Assembly (NCBI RefSeq): GCF_003852315.1
Contig: NZ_CP027762.1
Coordinates: 3,267,501 to 3,331,500, forward strand
DNA length: 64,000 nucleotides
Reading direction: 5' to 3'
Origin: Pseudomonas sp. LBUM920
Lineage (GTDB): Bacteria > Pseudomonadota > Gammaproteobacteria > Pseudomonadales > Pseudomonadaceae
The stretch's first letter is position 1; each line of letters begins with the position of its first letter. The position numbers and the translations under genes are program-made. Of this stretch, positions 16,280 to 24,370 are shown one piece after another. Under the pieces are notes generated by a model that worked only from the letters and a program-made list of their open reading frames with translations, was not told the origin of the DNA and did no database searches.

Positions 16280-16963
16280 TCAATAACCGCTCGCCGCCGT
16301 CGTTGCCCCACCGACTATCGCAATGCCCGAACTGCTGCCCAGACGCGTAGCGCCGGCCTCGATCATCTTCACCGCCGTCGGATAATCACGCACGCCACCG
16401 GAGGCTTTTACGCCAACGCCGGCGCCCACGGTTTTGCGCATCAGCGCCACGTCTTCTGCAGTCGCACCGCTACGGCTGAACCCGGTGGACGTCTTCACGA
16501 ATGCCACACCCAGGTCCCGGCAGATTTCACACGCCTGGACTTTCTGTTCGTCGCTCAACAGGCAGGTTTCCAGGATGACCTTCAACGGCACAGCGCCGCA
16601 GGCCCTGTGAACCGCGGCGATGTCTTCACGCACCGCCTCAAGCAGCCCTTCCTTCAGCCAGCCGATATTGAGCACCATGTCGATCTCCCCTGCCCCGGCG
16701 GCAATCGCCCGTTCAGCTTCAAAGGCCTTGGTGTCGCTCAAGCCGGCGCCCAGTGGAAAGCCCACCACCGCACAGATCACCACGTTCTTGTCAGTCAGGC
16801 ATGAGGCGGCGTAAGGCACTTGCGCGGAGTTCAGGCACACTGAATAAAAACCATGCTGCATGGCCTCCTCGCACAAGGTGCGGATTTGCTTACGGGAGGC
16901 GTCGGGCGCCAGTAAGGTGTGATCGATGTACTTGGCCAATGCTGCGGGTTGAAGAGAGTTCAT
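16280..16963 (-). CDS. deoC: Deoxyribose-phosphate aldolase
   Basis: The 227-residue class I aldolase cleaves 2-deoxyribose-5-phosphate to glyceraldehyde-3-phosphate and acetaldehyde in the cytosol. The opening IDHTLLAPDAS is the DERA signature. The Schiff-base lysine is K157 in FVKTSTGFS, with the proton-relay pair D95 (AGEID) and K186 (VKASGGVRD), matching the spacing of the E. coli catalytic residues. It is divergent from the DeoR-type regulator with a 130-bp spacer that holds a palindromic operator candidate. It would act directly after the DeoK-like kinase encoded at 20256-21185. Confidence 0.96.
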   Translation of the reverse strand: MNSLQPAALAKYIDHTLLAPDASRKQIRTLCEEAMQHGFYSVCLNSAQVPYAASCLTDKNVVICAVVGFPLGAGLSDTKAFEAERAIAAGAGEIDMVLNIGWLKEGLLEAVREDIAAVHRACGAVPLKVILETCLLSDEQKVQACEICRDLGVAFVKTSTGFSRSGATAEDVALMRKTVGAGVGVKASGGVRDYPTAVKMIEAGATRLGSSSGIAIVGGATTAASGY

Positions 16964-17052
16964 TTAACGTGCCCTTGCCTGTATGTTGCCAATGATCGTG
17001 GGACGCGCTTGTCACAATGCCCACACTAATGCGTTACAATAATATCATTAAA

Positions 17053-17068
17053 TGTTACTTATCTAACA
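17053..17068. promoter_or_regulatory. Candidate DeoR-type operator in the deoC/regulator spacer
   Basis: TGTTACTTATCTAACA is an imperfect 16-bp palindrome with TGTTA/TAACA ends. It resembles the known E. coli DeoR operator pattern (TGTTA-N6-TAACA) and the perfect 16-bp palindrome at 21238-21253 upstream of the deoK-like gene. It lies 25 bp before the regulator start and within the divergent promoter of deoC. Confidence 0.6.
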
Positions 17069-17093
17069 CAAACAATCAAGCCCTGGAATACGC

Positions 17094-17852
17094 GTGGACA
17101 GTAAAAAAGCCGAGCGACTCAAGCTTATCCAACAAGCTTTGCAGGACCAGAATGCCATCCACCTGCGGGAAATGGCTGCGCTGCTGGAGGTGTCCGAGAT
17201 GACCCTGCGCCGCGATCTCAACCACTTCACCGAGCACGTACGCCTGCTGGGTGGCTACATCACCCGGGTCAGCGGCGAGGCCGGCGATTACCGCGTAGCC
17301 GACCAGGACACACGCCACGTCGAGGAGAAACGCCGTATCGGCAAGCTCGCCGCGCGGCTGATACAGCCCGGCGACACGGTGTTTTTCGACTGCGGCACCA
17401 CCTCGCCCTTTGTCATTGATTTCATCCCCGATGAGTTGGAGTTCACCGCGGTGTGCAGTTCGTTGAACGTGCTGCTCAAGCTGCAGAACAAAGCCAACTG
17501 CCACATCGTGTTGTGCGGCGGTACCTTTCACCGCAAGAACCAGGTCTTTGAAAGCAGCGCCGAAAGCAGCATCCTCGACAGCGTGCGCCTGACCTGGGCC
17601 TTCGTGACTGCCGCCGGCGTCAGCCAGGCGTTCGGCGTGACGTGCTTCAACTTCAATGAAGTCGAGGTCAAACAAAAGGTCCTGCGCCAGGCCCAGCAGC
17701 GCGTGTTGCTGGCTGACTTCAGCAAGTTCGACACGGTGCGCACCGCCCACTTCGCCAACCTGGAAGACTTCCAGTACGTGGTCAGCGACAAGAAAATCCC
17801 GCGCGCTTATAAAGAAGCCATCCAGTCCAGCGGCGCGCAGTTGCTGATCTAA
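17094..17852 (+). CDS. deoQ: DeoR-family repressor of the deoxyribose locus
   Basis: The 252-residue protein has an N-terminal DeoR helix-turn-helix (about residues 5-60, IHLREMAALLEVSEMTLRRDL) and the C-terminal sugar-phosphate sensor fold, with FFDCGTTSPFVIDFIP and VTAAGVSQAFGVTCFN. The start is GTG at 17094; no earlier start fits. It lies between divergent deoC and the convergent deoX-P-K operon, whose last stop codon overlaps its own by 4 bp. By analogy with the enteric deoQKPX system it should repress both sides and respond to deoxyribose or its 5-phosphate. The name deoQ is by synteny; deoR would be an equally fair label. Confidence 0.85.
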   Translation: MDSKKAERLKLIQQALQDQNAIHLREMAALLEVSEMTLRRDLNHFTEHVRLLGGYITRVSGEAGDYRVADQDTRHVEEKRRIGKLAARLIQPGDTVFFDCGTTSPFVIDFIPDELEFTAVCSSLNVLLKLQNKANCHIVLCGGTFHRKNQVFESSAESSILDSVRLTWAFVTAAGVSQAFGVTCFNFNEVEVKQKVLRQAQQRVLLADFSKFDTVRTAHFANLEDFQYVVSDKKIPRAYKEAIQSSGAQLLI

Positions 17853-18895
17853 CCCAGTAATGTCTGCCGTTCCTGCGCATTCAAATAGCCGGTGGTCACG
17901 CTGAACGAGGCGCTGGCCCCGGCCGCCAGGCACCTCACGTGGCCTTTGGCTTTCTCGGCGTTATAGCCCTCGGGTTCGCAGGTCGATGGCAGCACGAACG
18001 CCGCCACTTGCTGATCCGGCGTGTACAGAATCCAGCGTGCAGCGTGCGCGAATTGTTCGGGGCGGTAACGGGTGTAGAACGCCGAACCAGCCGGATGATC
18101 CAGTAAGAAATGCGCGTAGCCCGTGGCGTCTGTGCCCACGTCGTCGAAGAAAAACACGATCTCAGGGTCGTACAGCGCAGGCGTGTCGAGGCTGGCCAAC
18201 TGGGTTGGATGCTCGGCCAGTTGCGCCATGTAGGCGCTCCAGTCCGGCGTCGGCTTGACGTGGTCCGGCACACTGGTGCGCAGGCGCAAGCGCTGCATGC
18301 CCAGTGGCTCGACGAATCGAGCGCCGTCCACGTACGCGTAGTTCATGTGGGCCATGTACATCAGGTCCATCGGCTTGCCGGCCAGGTTCGTCACGTCCAT
18401 GTCGATATCGAACAAGGCTGAGTCGGCGCGCAGCGTTACGCTTGGGCTCGCCCGGTAGCGATCGCCGAATCCCTTGGCGTAGTGATACGAGCCGCCCAGG
18501 CGTACAAAGCCCTCGCCGAGTTCCAGCCAGGCCGAGTCCATGGGCGCGCAGGGCATTTCACCATGCAAGGCATGCGTGTCATCCGGCGCCGGGCATCCGT
18601 TGCGCAACAGGCCACTGTGAAACATGAAGCAACCGTAAGTGTCGATGACCGTCAGGCTTGGCCTGGGCGCGTCGAACAGGTTGCGCATGGTCAGGTCGCA
18701 GCCGTCAAATTCGGCCGACCAGATCATCTGCCCTTGATACGGCAACACGACCAGACGTCCACGGCTGTTCTCCAGGCTCACCGCCAACACGCCAGACGCA
18801 TAAGTCCAGGCGCTGACCTTGAAATCCTCAGACTGCAAAAGCACCCTTTCCTGCTCGGCAAACACCGCCCGGTACAACGGGATACGCGTATTCAT
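17849..18895 (-). CDS. deoX: DUF4432/aldose-1-epimerase-like protein (DeoX-like)
   Basis: The ATG at 18895 overlaps the permease stop by 4 bp and gives 348 residues; an upstream extension to 18982 is inside the permease gene and is rejected. The fold family is galactose mutarotase-like, with GRLVVLPYQGQMIWSAEFDG near the start, YGCFMFHSGLLRNG, ALHGEMPCAP, and MYMAHMNYAYVDGARF in the middle. It is the third and last gene of the kinase-permease-epimerase operon. Enteric deoK operons carry a protein of similar size in this position (DeoX) whose function was not established. A mutarotase acting on deoxyribose is a reasonable inference. Confidence 0.8.
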   Translation of the reverse strand: MNTRIPLYRAVFAEQERVLLQSEDFKVSAWTYASGVLAVSLENSRGRLVVLPYQGQMIWSAEFDGCDLTMRNLFDAPRPSLTVIDTYGCFMFHSGLLRNGCPAPDDTHALHGEMPCAPMDSAWLELGEGFVRLGGSYHYAKGFGDRYRASPSVTLRADSALFDIDMDVTNLAGKPMDLMYMAHMNYAYVDGARFVEPLGMQRLRLRTSVPDHVKPTPDWSAYMAQLAEHPTQLASLDTPALYDPEIVFFFDDVGTDATGYAHFLLDHPAGSAFYTRYRPEQFAHAARWILYTPDQQVAAFVLPSTCEPEGYNAEKAKGHVRCLAAGASASFSVTTGYLNAQERQTLLG

Positions 18896-20223
18896 GAGGC
18901 CACCGCCGCGGCTGCACGTGAGGGCAACGCGTCCGGCTGGCGCAGGCATTTGACCGCGTACATCACAATCACGATAAAGCACAGCAGCGGTACGCTATAG
19001 GCCAGCTGCATGTTGCCGCCACTGGCGTCGGACAACAGGCCCTGGAAGATCGGAATCACCCCGCCGCCGACGATGCTCATCACCAGCAATGAACCGCCGA
19101 CACCCGTGTCCTCACCCAGGCCATCGATGGTCAGGCCGTAGATGGTCGGCCAGCACGGGCCGAGAAAAATACTCACGCCGACCGCGGCGTACACCGCAGA
19201 AATGTTCGGCACCAGAATGGTGTAGGCCAGCAGCACAATGCACAGCACCCCGTAGATCGCCAAGACCTTGGCCGGGTGCAGGCGCCGCATCAATAGATTG
19301 GCGATCAACTTGCCGACAAAATAGGCGGCAAAGGTGGTCAGCAGAAACCATGAAGCGCTGCGCTCATTCATGCCGCCCATTTGCATGGCCAGGCGAATGG
19401 TGAAACTCCACACGCCCACCTGTGCGCCCACATACAGAAATTGCGCGAGCACGCCAAAGGTAAACCGCGGGTTACGCCACAGCCGCCCCAGGCTTTTGCG
19501 CAAGCTGCCAGACGTATTGTCGACAGGTGCGTTGCCCTTGCAGGCCGGGAAACGAGTAATGGCGATCAGGATGAACATCAACACCAGCACGGCGATCATC
19601 CACTTGTAGGGCAACAGCGTGGACTGGATCATTTGCAATTGTTGCACCGCCGCATCGGTGACACTCATCTGCTTGAGCTGTGCAGTGGTGGCATCGGTGT
19701 CCTTGAACATCACAAAGCTGCCCACATAAACCCCGGCCATGGCGCCGAACGGGTGAAAGGTCTGCGAGATGTTCAAGCGCCGCGTCCCGGTTTCCCGTGG
19801 GCCCATCAACGTCGAGTAGGTGTTGCAGGCGGTTTCCAGGAACGACAGCCCGGCCGCGATCACAAACAGTGCCAGCAGGAACATGCCGTACTTGGCCGTC
19901 GACGCCGCCGGGAAAAACAGCAAACAGCCGAGCATGTACAGCGACAGGCCAATCAGGATCGTACTTTTGTAGCTCAGGCGGCGCACCACCATCGCTGCCG
20001 GAATCGCCACAAAAAAGTAGCCCAGGTAAAACGCCGACTGCACAAAGGCGGTCTGGAAATCGCTGAGCAAAAACGCTTTCTTGAAGTGTGCGATCAGCAC
20101 GTCGTTCATGCTCGCCGCCGCGGCCCACAACGCGAAGATGCTGCACAGCAGAATAAAAGCGAACCAGGGCGTGCGGTTCAGGTAGAACCCATCGGGTGTC
20201 TGTTGCAGCGCAGGTTTGTTCAT
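18892..20223 (-). CDS. deoP: FucP-type MFS sugar permease, probable deoxyribose transporter
   Basis: The start ATG at 20223 follows GGAGAACAATA, giving 443 residues; the longer open frame to 20415 overlaps the kinase and lacks family features. Twelve hydrophobic segments are readable. Sequence of the fucose:H+ symporter family is clear: FALWAAAASMNDVLIAHFKK, FQTAFVQSAFYLGYF, FLETACNTYSTLMGP, and an intracellular loop QTFHPFGAMAGVYVG. It lies between the DeoK-like and DeoX-like genes, the same set as the enteric deoK operon, where the FucP-like DeoP imports 2-deoxyribose. The specificity call rests on this context. Confidence 0.87.
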   Translation of the reverse strand: MNKPALQQTPDGFYLNRTPWFAFILLCSIFALWAAAASMNDVLIAHFKKAFLLSDFQTAFVQSAFYLGYFFVAIPAAMVVRRLSYKSTILIGLSLYMLGCLLFFPAASTAKYGMFLLALFVIAAGLSFLETACNTYSTLMGPRETGTRRLNISQTFHPFGAMAGVYVGSFVMFKDTDATTAQLKQMSVTDAAVQQLQMIQSTLLPYKWMIAVLVLMFILIAITRFPACKGNAPVDNTSGSLRKSLGRLWRNPRFTFGVLAQFLYVGAQVGVWSFTIRLAMQMGGMNERSASWFLLTTFAAYFVGKLIANLLMRRLHPAKVLAIYGVLCIVLLAYTILVPNISAVYAAVGVSIFLGPCWPTIYGLTIDGLGEDTGVGGSLLVMSIVGGGVIPIFQGLLSDASGGNMQLAYSVPLLCFIVIVMYAVKCLRQPDALPSRAAAAVAS

Positions 20224-20255
20224 TATTGTTCTCCGGGCTGGATTAAGAAGCCGAG

Positions 20256-21185
20256 TTAGATGGCTTGGCGCTGTTGCTGGAAGCGCGAGAACGCTTCGCT
20301 GTCGGGATAGGAGGTCTGCGTACCCAGCGCCGTCACCGAGCACGCGGAATACGCCACCGCCTGCTCCATGGCATGGCGGATATCGCCATCGCGGTTCCAG
20401 TGCTGGATGAAACACCCGATAAAGGCGTCGCCAGCGCCGGTGGTGTCACGGGCGACCACCCGCTGGCCCGGCACCTGGAAGGTGCCCTCCTCGCCCACGT
20501 ACAACGCCCCCTGCTCGCCGAGCGTGACGATGACGTGGCGAACGCCGCTGGCCACCAGGGTTTGCGCGGCGGCGCGGGCCGAGTCCGGTGAGTCCACGGT
20601 GAGGCCCGTGATCAGCGCCAGCTCCGATTCGTTGGGGATCAGAAAATCCAGTTTTGCCAGATAGTCGGCATCCAGGCCAGGCAGCGCCGGCGCTGGATTG
20701 AGCAGCACCGCAATGCCATGTCGGTGGGCGAATTCGATGGCGTAGTAGACCGTCTGCAGGTTGATTTCCAGCTGCAACACAATCAGCGTGCACTCACGCA
20801 AATCAGCCGCCGCCGCCTCGATGTCCGCCGGCGACAAATACGCATTGGCGCCTTTGACGATCAGGATGCTGTTGTGGGAGTCGGTGCGCACAAAAATCGG
20901 CGCCACACCACTGGAAACGCCAGGCACCCGTTGCACATAACGAGTGTCGATGCCAAAGCGCTGGAAGTTGGCCAGGGTGTTGTCGGCAAACATGTCGTCG
21001 CCGACCTTGCTCAGCATCAATACATCGGCCCCAAGCTTGGCTGCCGCCACCGCCTGGTTGGCGCCCTTGCCGCCGCAACCGAGGGCAAACCCCGGCGCTT
21101 CGAGGGTTTCGCCCTGGGCCGGCATGCGGTCGATGTAGGTAATCAGATCCACCATATTGCTGCCGATGACTGCGATCTTGCTCAT
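20256..21185 (-). CDS. deoK: Ribokinase-family 2-deoxyribokinase
   Basis: This 309-residue PfkB-family kinase starts at ATG 21185 behind AAGGTGG. The sugar-binding GCGGKGANQAVAAAKLG (residues 36-52) and the anion-hole/catalytic DTTGAGD (D247-D253, base D253) are intact. At the sugar-contacting position where ribokinase has Asn (GSINAD in E. coli RbsK) this protein has Met11 (GSNMVD). Met at that position is a reported feature of bacterial deoxyribokinases. With a FucP-like permease, a DeoX-like protein and deoC next door, 2-deoxyribose to 2-deoxyribose-5-phosphate is the best-supported reaction. It is the first gene of the operon behind the perfect palindrome at 21238-21253. Confidence 0.88.
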   Translation of the reverse strand: MSKIAVIGSNMVDLITYIDRMPAQGETLEAPGFALGCGGKGANQAVAAAKLGADVLMLSKVGDDMFADNTLANFQRFGIDTRYVQRVPGVSSGVAPIFVRTDSHNSILIVKGANAYLSPADIEAAAADLRECTLIVLQLEINLQTVYYAIEFAHRHGIAVLLNPAPALPGLDADYLAKLDFLIPNESELALITGLTVDSPDSARAAAQTLVASGVRHVIVTLGEQGALYVGEEGTFQVPGQRVVARDTTGAGDAFIGCFIQHWNRDGDIRHAMEQAVAYSACSVTALGTQTSYPDSEAFSRFQQQRQAI

Positions 21186-21237
21186 TGCTATTCCACCTTG
21201 TTGCAGCACGACCAGGCAGGTCGTGGTGCTTTTGTTT

Positions 21238-21253
21238 TGTTATTTAAATAACA
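21238..21253. promoter_or_regulatory. Perfect 16-bp palindrome, candidate DeoR-type operator for deoKPX
   Basis: TGTTATTTAAATAACA reads identically on both strands and lies 52 bp upstream of the deoK-like start, in an AT-rich promoter-like stretch. Its ends match the imperfect palindrome at 17053-17068 in front of the regulator and deoC. One repressor acting at both promoters is the simplest explanation. Confidence 0.65.
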
Positions 21254-21424
21254 TTAAGTGTGATTATTCAATCTATTTTTCAGCGCAAAGATCAATGGTC
21301 AGCCCGAATGGGCGGCCTCGACAGGCTCAAGGCCAAAAATGTAGCGCCTGTGTAAACGCCACCTTGTAACCCCTCGGGCGGCTCTCTAAGCTGGCCGATC
21401 TTTCGCCGTCACCCGGAACACCCC

Positions 21425-22630
21425 ATGTCTCGAAGCATCGCCCACCTCGCCCTGTTGCTGGGGTTGATCACCGCCATCGGCCCCTTCGCCATCGACAGTT
21501 ACTTGCCCGCCCTGCCCACCCTTGGCGCCAGCCTGCAGGCCTCGCCGGCGGCGGTGCAGATGAGCCTGACGGTGTTCTTCATGATCATCGGCGTGTGCCA
21601 GCTGTTCTATGGCCCCCTCAGCGATGTGTACGGGCGCAAGCCGCCGATCTACGCCGGCCTGGTGATTTTTGCCGTGGCCAGTGTCGGCTGTGCCCTGGCA
21701 CCGAGCATCGAAGTACTGATCGGCTTTCGCGCCCTGCAAGCCTTCGGCGCGTGCGCCGGCATGGTCATCCCGCGGGCGATTGTTCGTGACCTGTACACCG
21801 GCCACGAAGCCGCGCGCCTGATGGCCTTGCTGATGCTGGTGATGAGCGTGTCGCCGATCCTGGCGCCGTTGGCCGGCAGCGTGGTGATTTCACTCTGGAG
21901 TTGGCGCGAAGTGTTTGCCGTACTGGCTGTGGTGTCCGTGCTGTGCCTGGTGATGACCATTGTGCAGTTGCCGGAAACCCATCCGGCCGAGCGCCGATTG
22001 GGCAAGACCCTGGGCACCGCCATCGGCAGTTACGGCGCACTGCTGCGCGACCCGGTGTTTATCGGCTTGGCGGTGGTCAGCGGCTTCGGACTGGCGACCT
22101 TCTTTGTGTTCATCGGCAGCGCGCCGTTTGTGTACATCGAATATTTCGGCCTGACGCCGACGCAATTCAGCCTGTGCTTTGCGCTCAATGCCGCGTCGTT
22201 CTTTGCCATGAGCCAAATGACCGCCCGCCTGAGCGCGCGCTTTGGTCTGGCGCCGGTGATTCGTTGGTCGGTCATGGCGGTGGCGGCGATCATGGTGCTG
22301 CTGGCCGCCACCACGCTGTGGGGCAATCATCTGGCAGTAATGATGACGCTGCTGTTTATCGGCTTTGGCTTTCTCGGCCTGCTGTTGCCAGCGGCCGGCG
22401 TGTTGTCCCTGGAGGACCACGGCGCCGTTGCGGGTTCCGCGTCGGCCCTGTTGGGCGCCATCCAGATGATCACCGCCGCCGTGTCCATGACCCTGATCGG
22501 GTTGTACGCCGACCATACGCCGGCACCGATGTTGATCGGCATCGCCCTGTGCGCAGTCGCGGCCATGCTGACCACCTGGTGGACACTGCGCCGCTTGCCC
22601 GTGCATCTACAGCCTTCGCCACGCAGCTGA
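21425..22630 (+). CDS. Bcr/CflA-family multidrug MFS transporter
   Basis: The 401-residue protein has 12 hydrophobic helices. The family start is clear: GPFAIDSYLPALPTLGASLQ in helix 1, FFMIIGVCQLFYGPLSDVYGRKPP covering helix 2 and motif A, and RALQAFGACAGMVIPRAIVRDLY in helix 4. These are typical of Bcr/CflA drug exporters (bicyclomycin, sulfonamide, florfenicol type). The start at 21425 is ATG, with no strong Shine-Dalgarno sequence visible. Neighbours give no substrate hint. It is followed convergently by the LysE-family gene with a 9-bp gap. Confidence 0.9.
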   Translation: MSRSIAHLALLLGLITAIGPFAIDSYLPALPTLGASLQASPAAVQMSLTVFFMIIGVCQLFYGPLSDVYGRKPPIYAGLVIFAVASVGCALAPSIEVLIGFRALQAFGACAGMVIPRAIVRDLYTGHEAARLMALLMLVMSVSPILAPLAGSVVISLWSWREVFAVLAVVSVLCLVMTIVQLPETHPAERRLGKTLGTAIGSYGALLRDPVFIGLAVVSGFGLATFFVFIGSAPFVYIEYFGLTPTQFSLCFALNAASFFAMSQMTARLSARFGLAPVIRWSVMAVAAIMVLLAATTLWGNHLAVMMTLLFIGFGFLGLLLPAAGVLSLEDHGAVAGSASALLGAIQMITAAVSMTLIGLYADHTPAPMLIGIALCAVAAMLTTWWTLRRLPVHLQPSPRS

Positions 22631-22639
22631 TACGCATCG

Positions 22640-23248
22640 TCATCCCAGCAGCAAACGCCCTGAATGCGCGATACCCATCAGGGCCACGGCCAGCAGCACC
22701 AGGCACGCCACGCGGTTGATAGCCGCGCGGTATTTCAGCGCGAACGCCTGGCGCGCGAGGGCGATATACCCTGCCAGCACCGCAAAGTCGATAAGCACCC
22801 ACAACCCGGTCAACCACGCCACGCTGGCACTGAACGAGTCCGCCACGTGGATGAATTGAGGGAAGAAGGCGACGAAGAAAATGATGTCCTTGGGGTTGGA
22901 AATTCCCACCAGAAAACCCCTGCCGACACCGCTGCGCGCGCAGCGGGTCTGGACACCTGGACCAGGTGGATAGCGCAGCCCCTGGACCGCCAGGTACAAG
23001 ATGAACAGGCAGCCCACAACGCTGATCGCGCTCAGCAGGCCTGGACTGACGGAAAAACTCCCCGACAAAATCAGTACCGCCACCAGGACCAGGATCAGCG
23101 ACGCCAGGTTGGTGCCCGCCGCCGTCAACAGCGCGCGCCGGCTTCCGGATTGCAGGCTGGTAGTGATGATCAGCGCCACCACCGGCCCGGGCGTGACAAT
23201 CAGGGCCACTACGCTGAAGACATAAATCAGAAGTAACGAGCTATTCAT
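22640..23248 (-). CDS. LysE/RhtB-family amino-acid exporter
   Basis: From the ATG at 23248 the product is 202 residues with about six hydrophobic helices, the normal LysE/RhtB size. Signatures are VALIVTPGPVVALIITTSLQSG (helix 1 with the conserved PGP), GTNLASLILVLVAVLIL, and GFLVGISNPKDIIFFVAFFPQF (the conserved NPK). A longer open frame up to 23545 runs through the divergent LysR gene and is rejected. It is divergent from a LysR gene, the usual arrangement for an amino-acid exporter and its regulator. The substrate is unknown. Confidence 0.9.
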   Translation of the reverse strand: MNSSLLLIYVFSVVALIVTPGPVVALIITTSLQSGSRRALLTAAGTNLASLILVLVAVLILSGSFSVSPGLLSAISVVGCLFILYLAVQGLRYPPGPGVQTRCARSGVGRGFLVGISNPKDIIFFVAFFPQFIHVADSFSASVAWLTGLWVLIDFAVLAGYIALARQAFALKYRAAINRVACLVLLAVALMGIAHSGRLLLG

Positions 23249-23332
23249 CGCGCTTAAACGCCTTGTGAAGTGAGGCGTGTGAGCTTGCGCCAGGCCGCGC
23301 GCGTTGAAAAACGTAAAAGCCTGTGTCCTACT

Positions 23333-24274
23333 ATGAGTTTTAATCACAATGACTGCCCCTCCATGGCCGAACGCCTTCCACCACTGTATGCCCTGCGCGC
23401 CTTTGAAGTGGCGGCCCGCACGTCTTCGTTTACACGCGCGGCGCAAGCCTTGTCGTTGACTCCAAGTGCGGTCAGCCGCCATATCAAAACCCTCGAGGGC
23501 CTCCTCAACTGTCGTTTGTTCGAACGCCTCGGGCCTCGACTGCAACTCACCGTTGCGGGCGAACGGCTTGCGCAGGAACTCAAGGTCGGCTTTCGCATCA
23601 TCGAACAGGCGTGCGCGCCTTTCCGGGCCGGCACTGGCGATTTACGTTTAAAGGCTCCATCGACGCTGACCATGCGCTGGCTGCTGCACACGCTGGACCT
23701 CCTCAAGCTCAGCGCGCCTGAAATGGCGATACAGCTGGCAAGTGTCTGGATGGATTTCGACAGCGTGGACTTTTACGCAGAGCCTTACGACTGCGCGATT
23801 TTGCTCGGCAACGGTCAGTTCGGCGCCGATGTGCACGCACACAAACTGTTTGATGAATGGTTGATCCCCATCTGCGCGCCTGGCTGGGTGCACACTGACC
23901 TGGCCGAGGCCGAACTGATCCACCCCACCGCCGACCGCCGGGACTGGCGACGCTGGCTGGCCGCCCAGCCATCTGACGCGCGTATCGACCTGGACCGTGG
24001 CAAGGTCTTCGATACGCTGGACCAGGCGATTTCGGCTGCCATGCGCGGCCATGGTGTCTCGATCGGCGACCTGCACCTGGTGGCCAACGATGTGCGCGAC
24101 GGGCTGATCACGCTGCCCTGCGCAACGGCTGTCGCCTCGGGTGATGGCTACTATCTGGTCTGGCCCAGAGCGAGCCGCCACGCCCACACGTTGCGTGAAC
24201 TGTACGAGTGCCTGAGCCGGCTCGTTCCGACGCTGGGGCTGCCAGGCCTTGAGTTCTTGCCGGCGGCTGGCTGA
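23333..24274 (+). CDS. LysR-family regulator (GcvA-like), divergent from LysE exporter
   Basis: The start at 23333 gives 313 residues; ATG 23363 (MAERLPPLYALRAFEVAART) is an almost equal candidate and closer to the usual LTTR beginning. The HTH is LSLTPSAVSRHIKTLEGLL, and the effector domain has the GcvA-type ending QAISAAMRGHGVSIGD followed by SGDGYYLVWP. It is divergent from the LysE-family gene with about 85-115 bp between starts. As with ArgP/LysG and LysE, it probably activates the exporter when an amino acid accumulates (inference). Confidence 0.88.
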   Translation: MSFNHNDCPSMAERLPPLYALRAFEVAARTSSFTRAAQALSLTPSAVSRHIKTLEGLLNCRLFERLGPRLQLTVAGERLAQELKVGFRIIEQACAPFRAGTGDLRLKAPSTLTMRWLLHTLDLLKLSAPEMAIQLASVWMDFDSVDFYAEPYDCAILLGNGQFGADVHAHKLFDEWLIPICAPGWVHTDLAEAELIHPTADRRDWRRWLAAQPSDARIDLDRGKVFDTLDQAISAAMRGHGVSIGDLHLVANDVRDGLITLPCATAVASGDGYYLVWPRASRHAHTLRELYECLSRLVPTLGLPGLEFLPAAG

Positions 24275-24370
24275 AAACCATTCGTCGGGCTTGCCCGACA
24301 TTCACTACAACTATCGCCGCCGGCAAAACTACTAACTCCATAGCACCCTTGAAGACCTATGGAGACTGAG

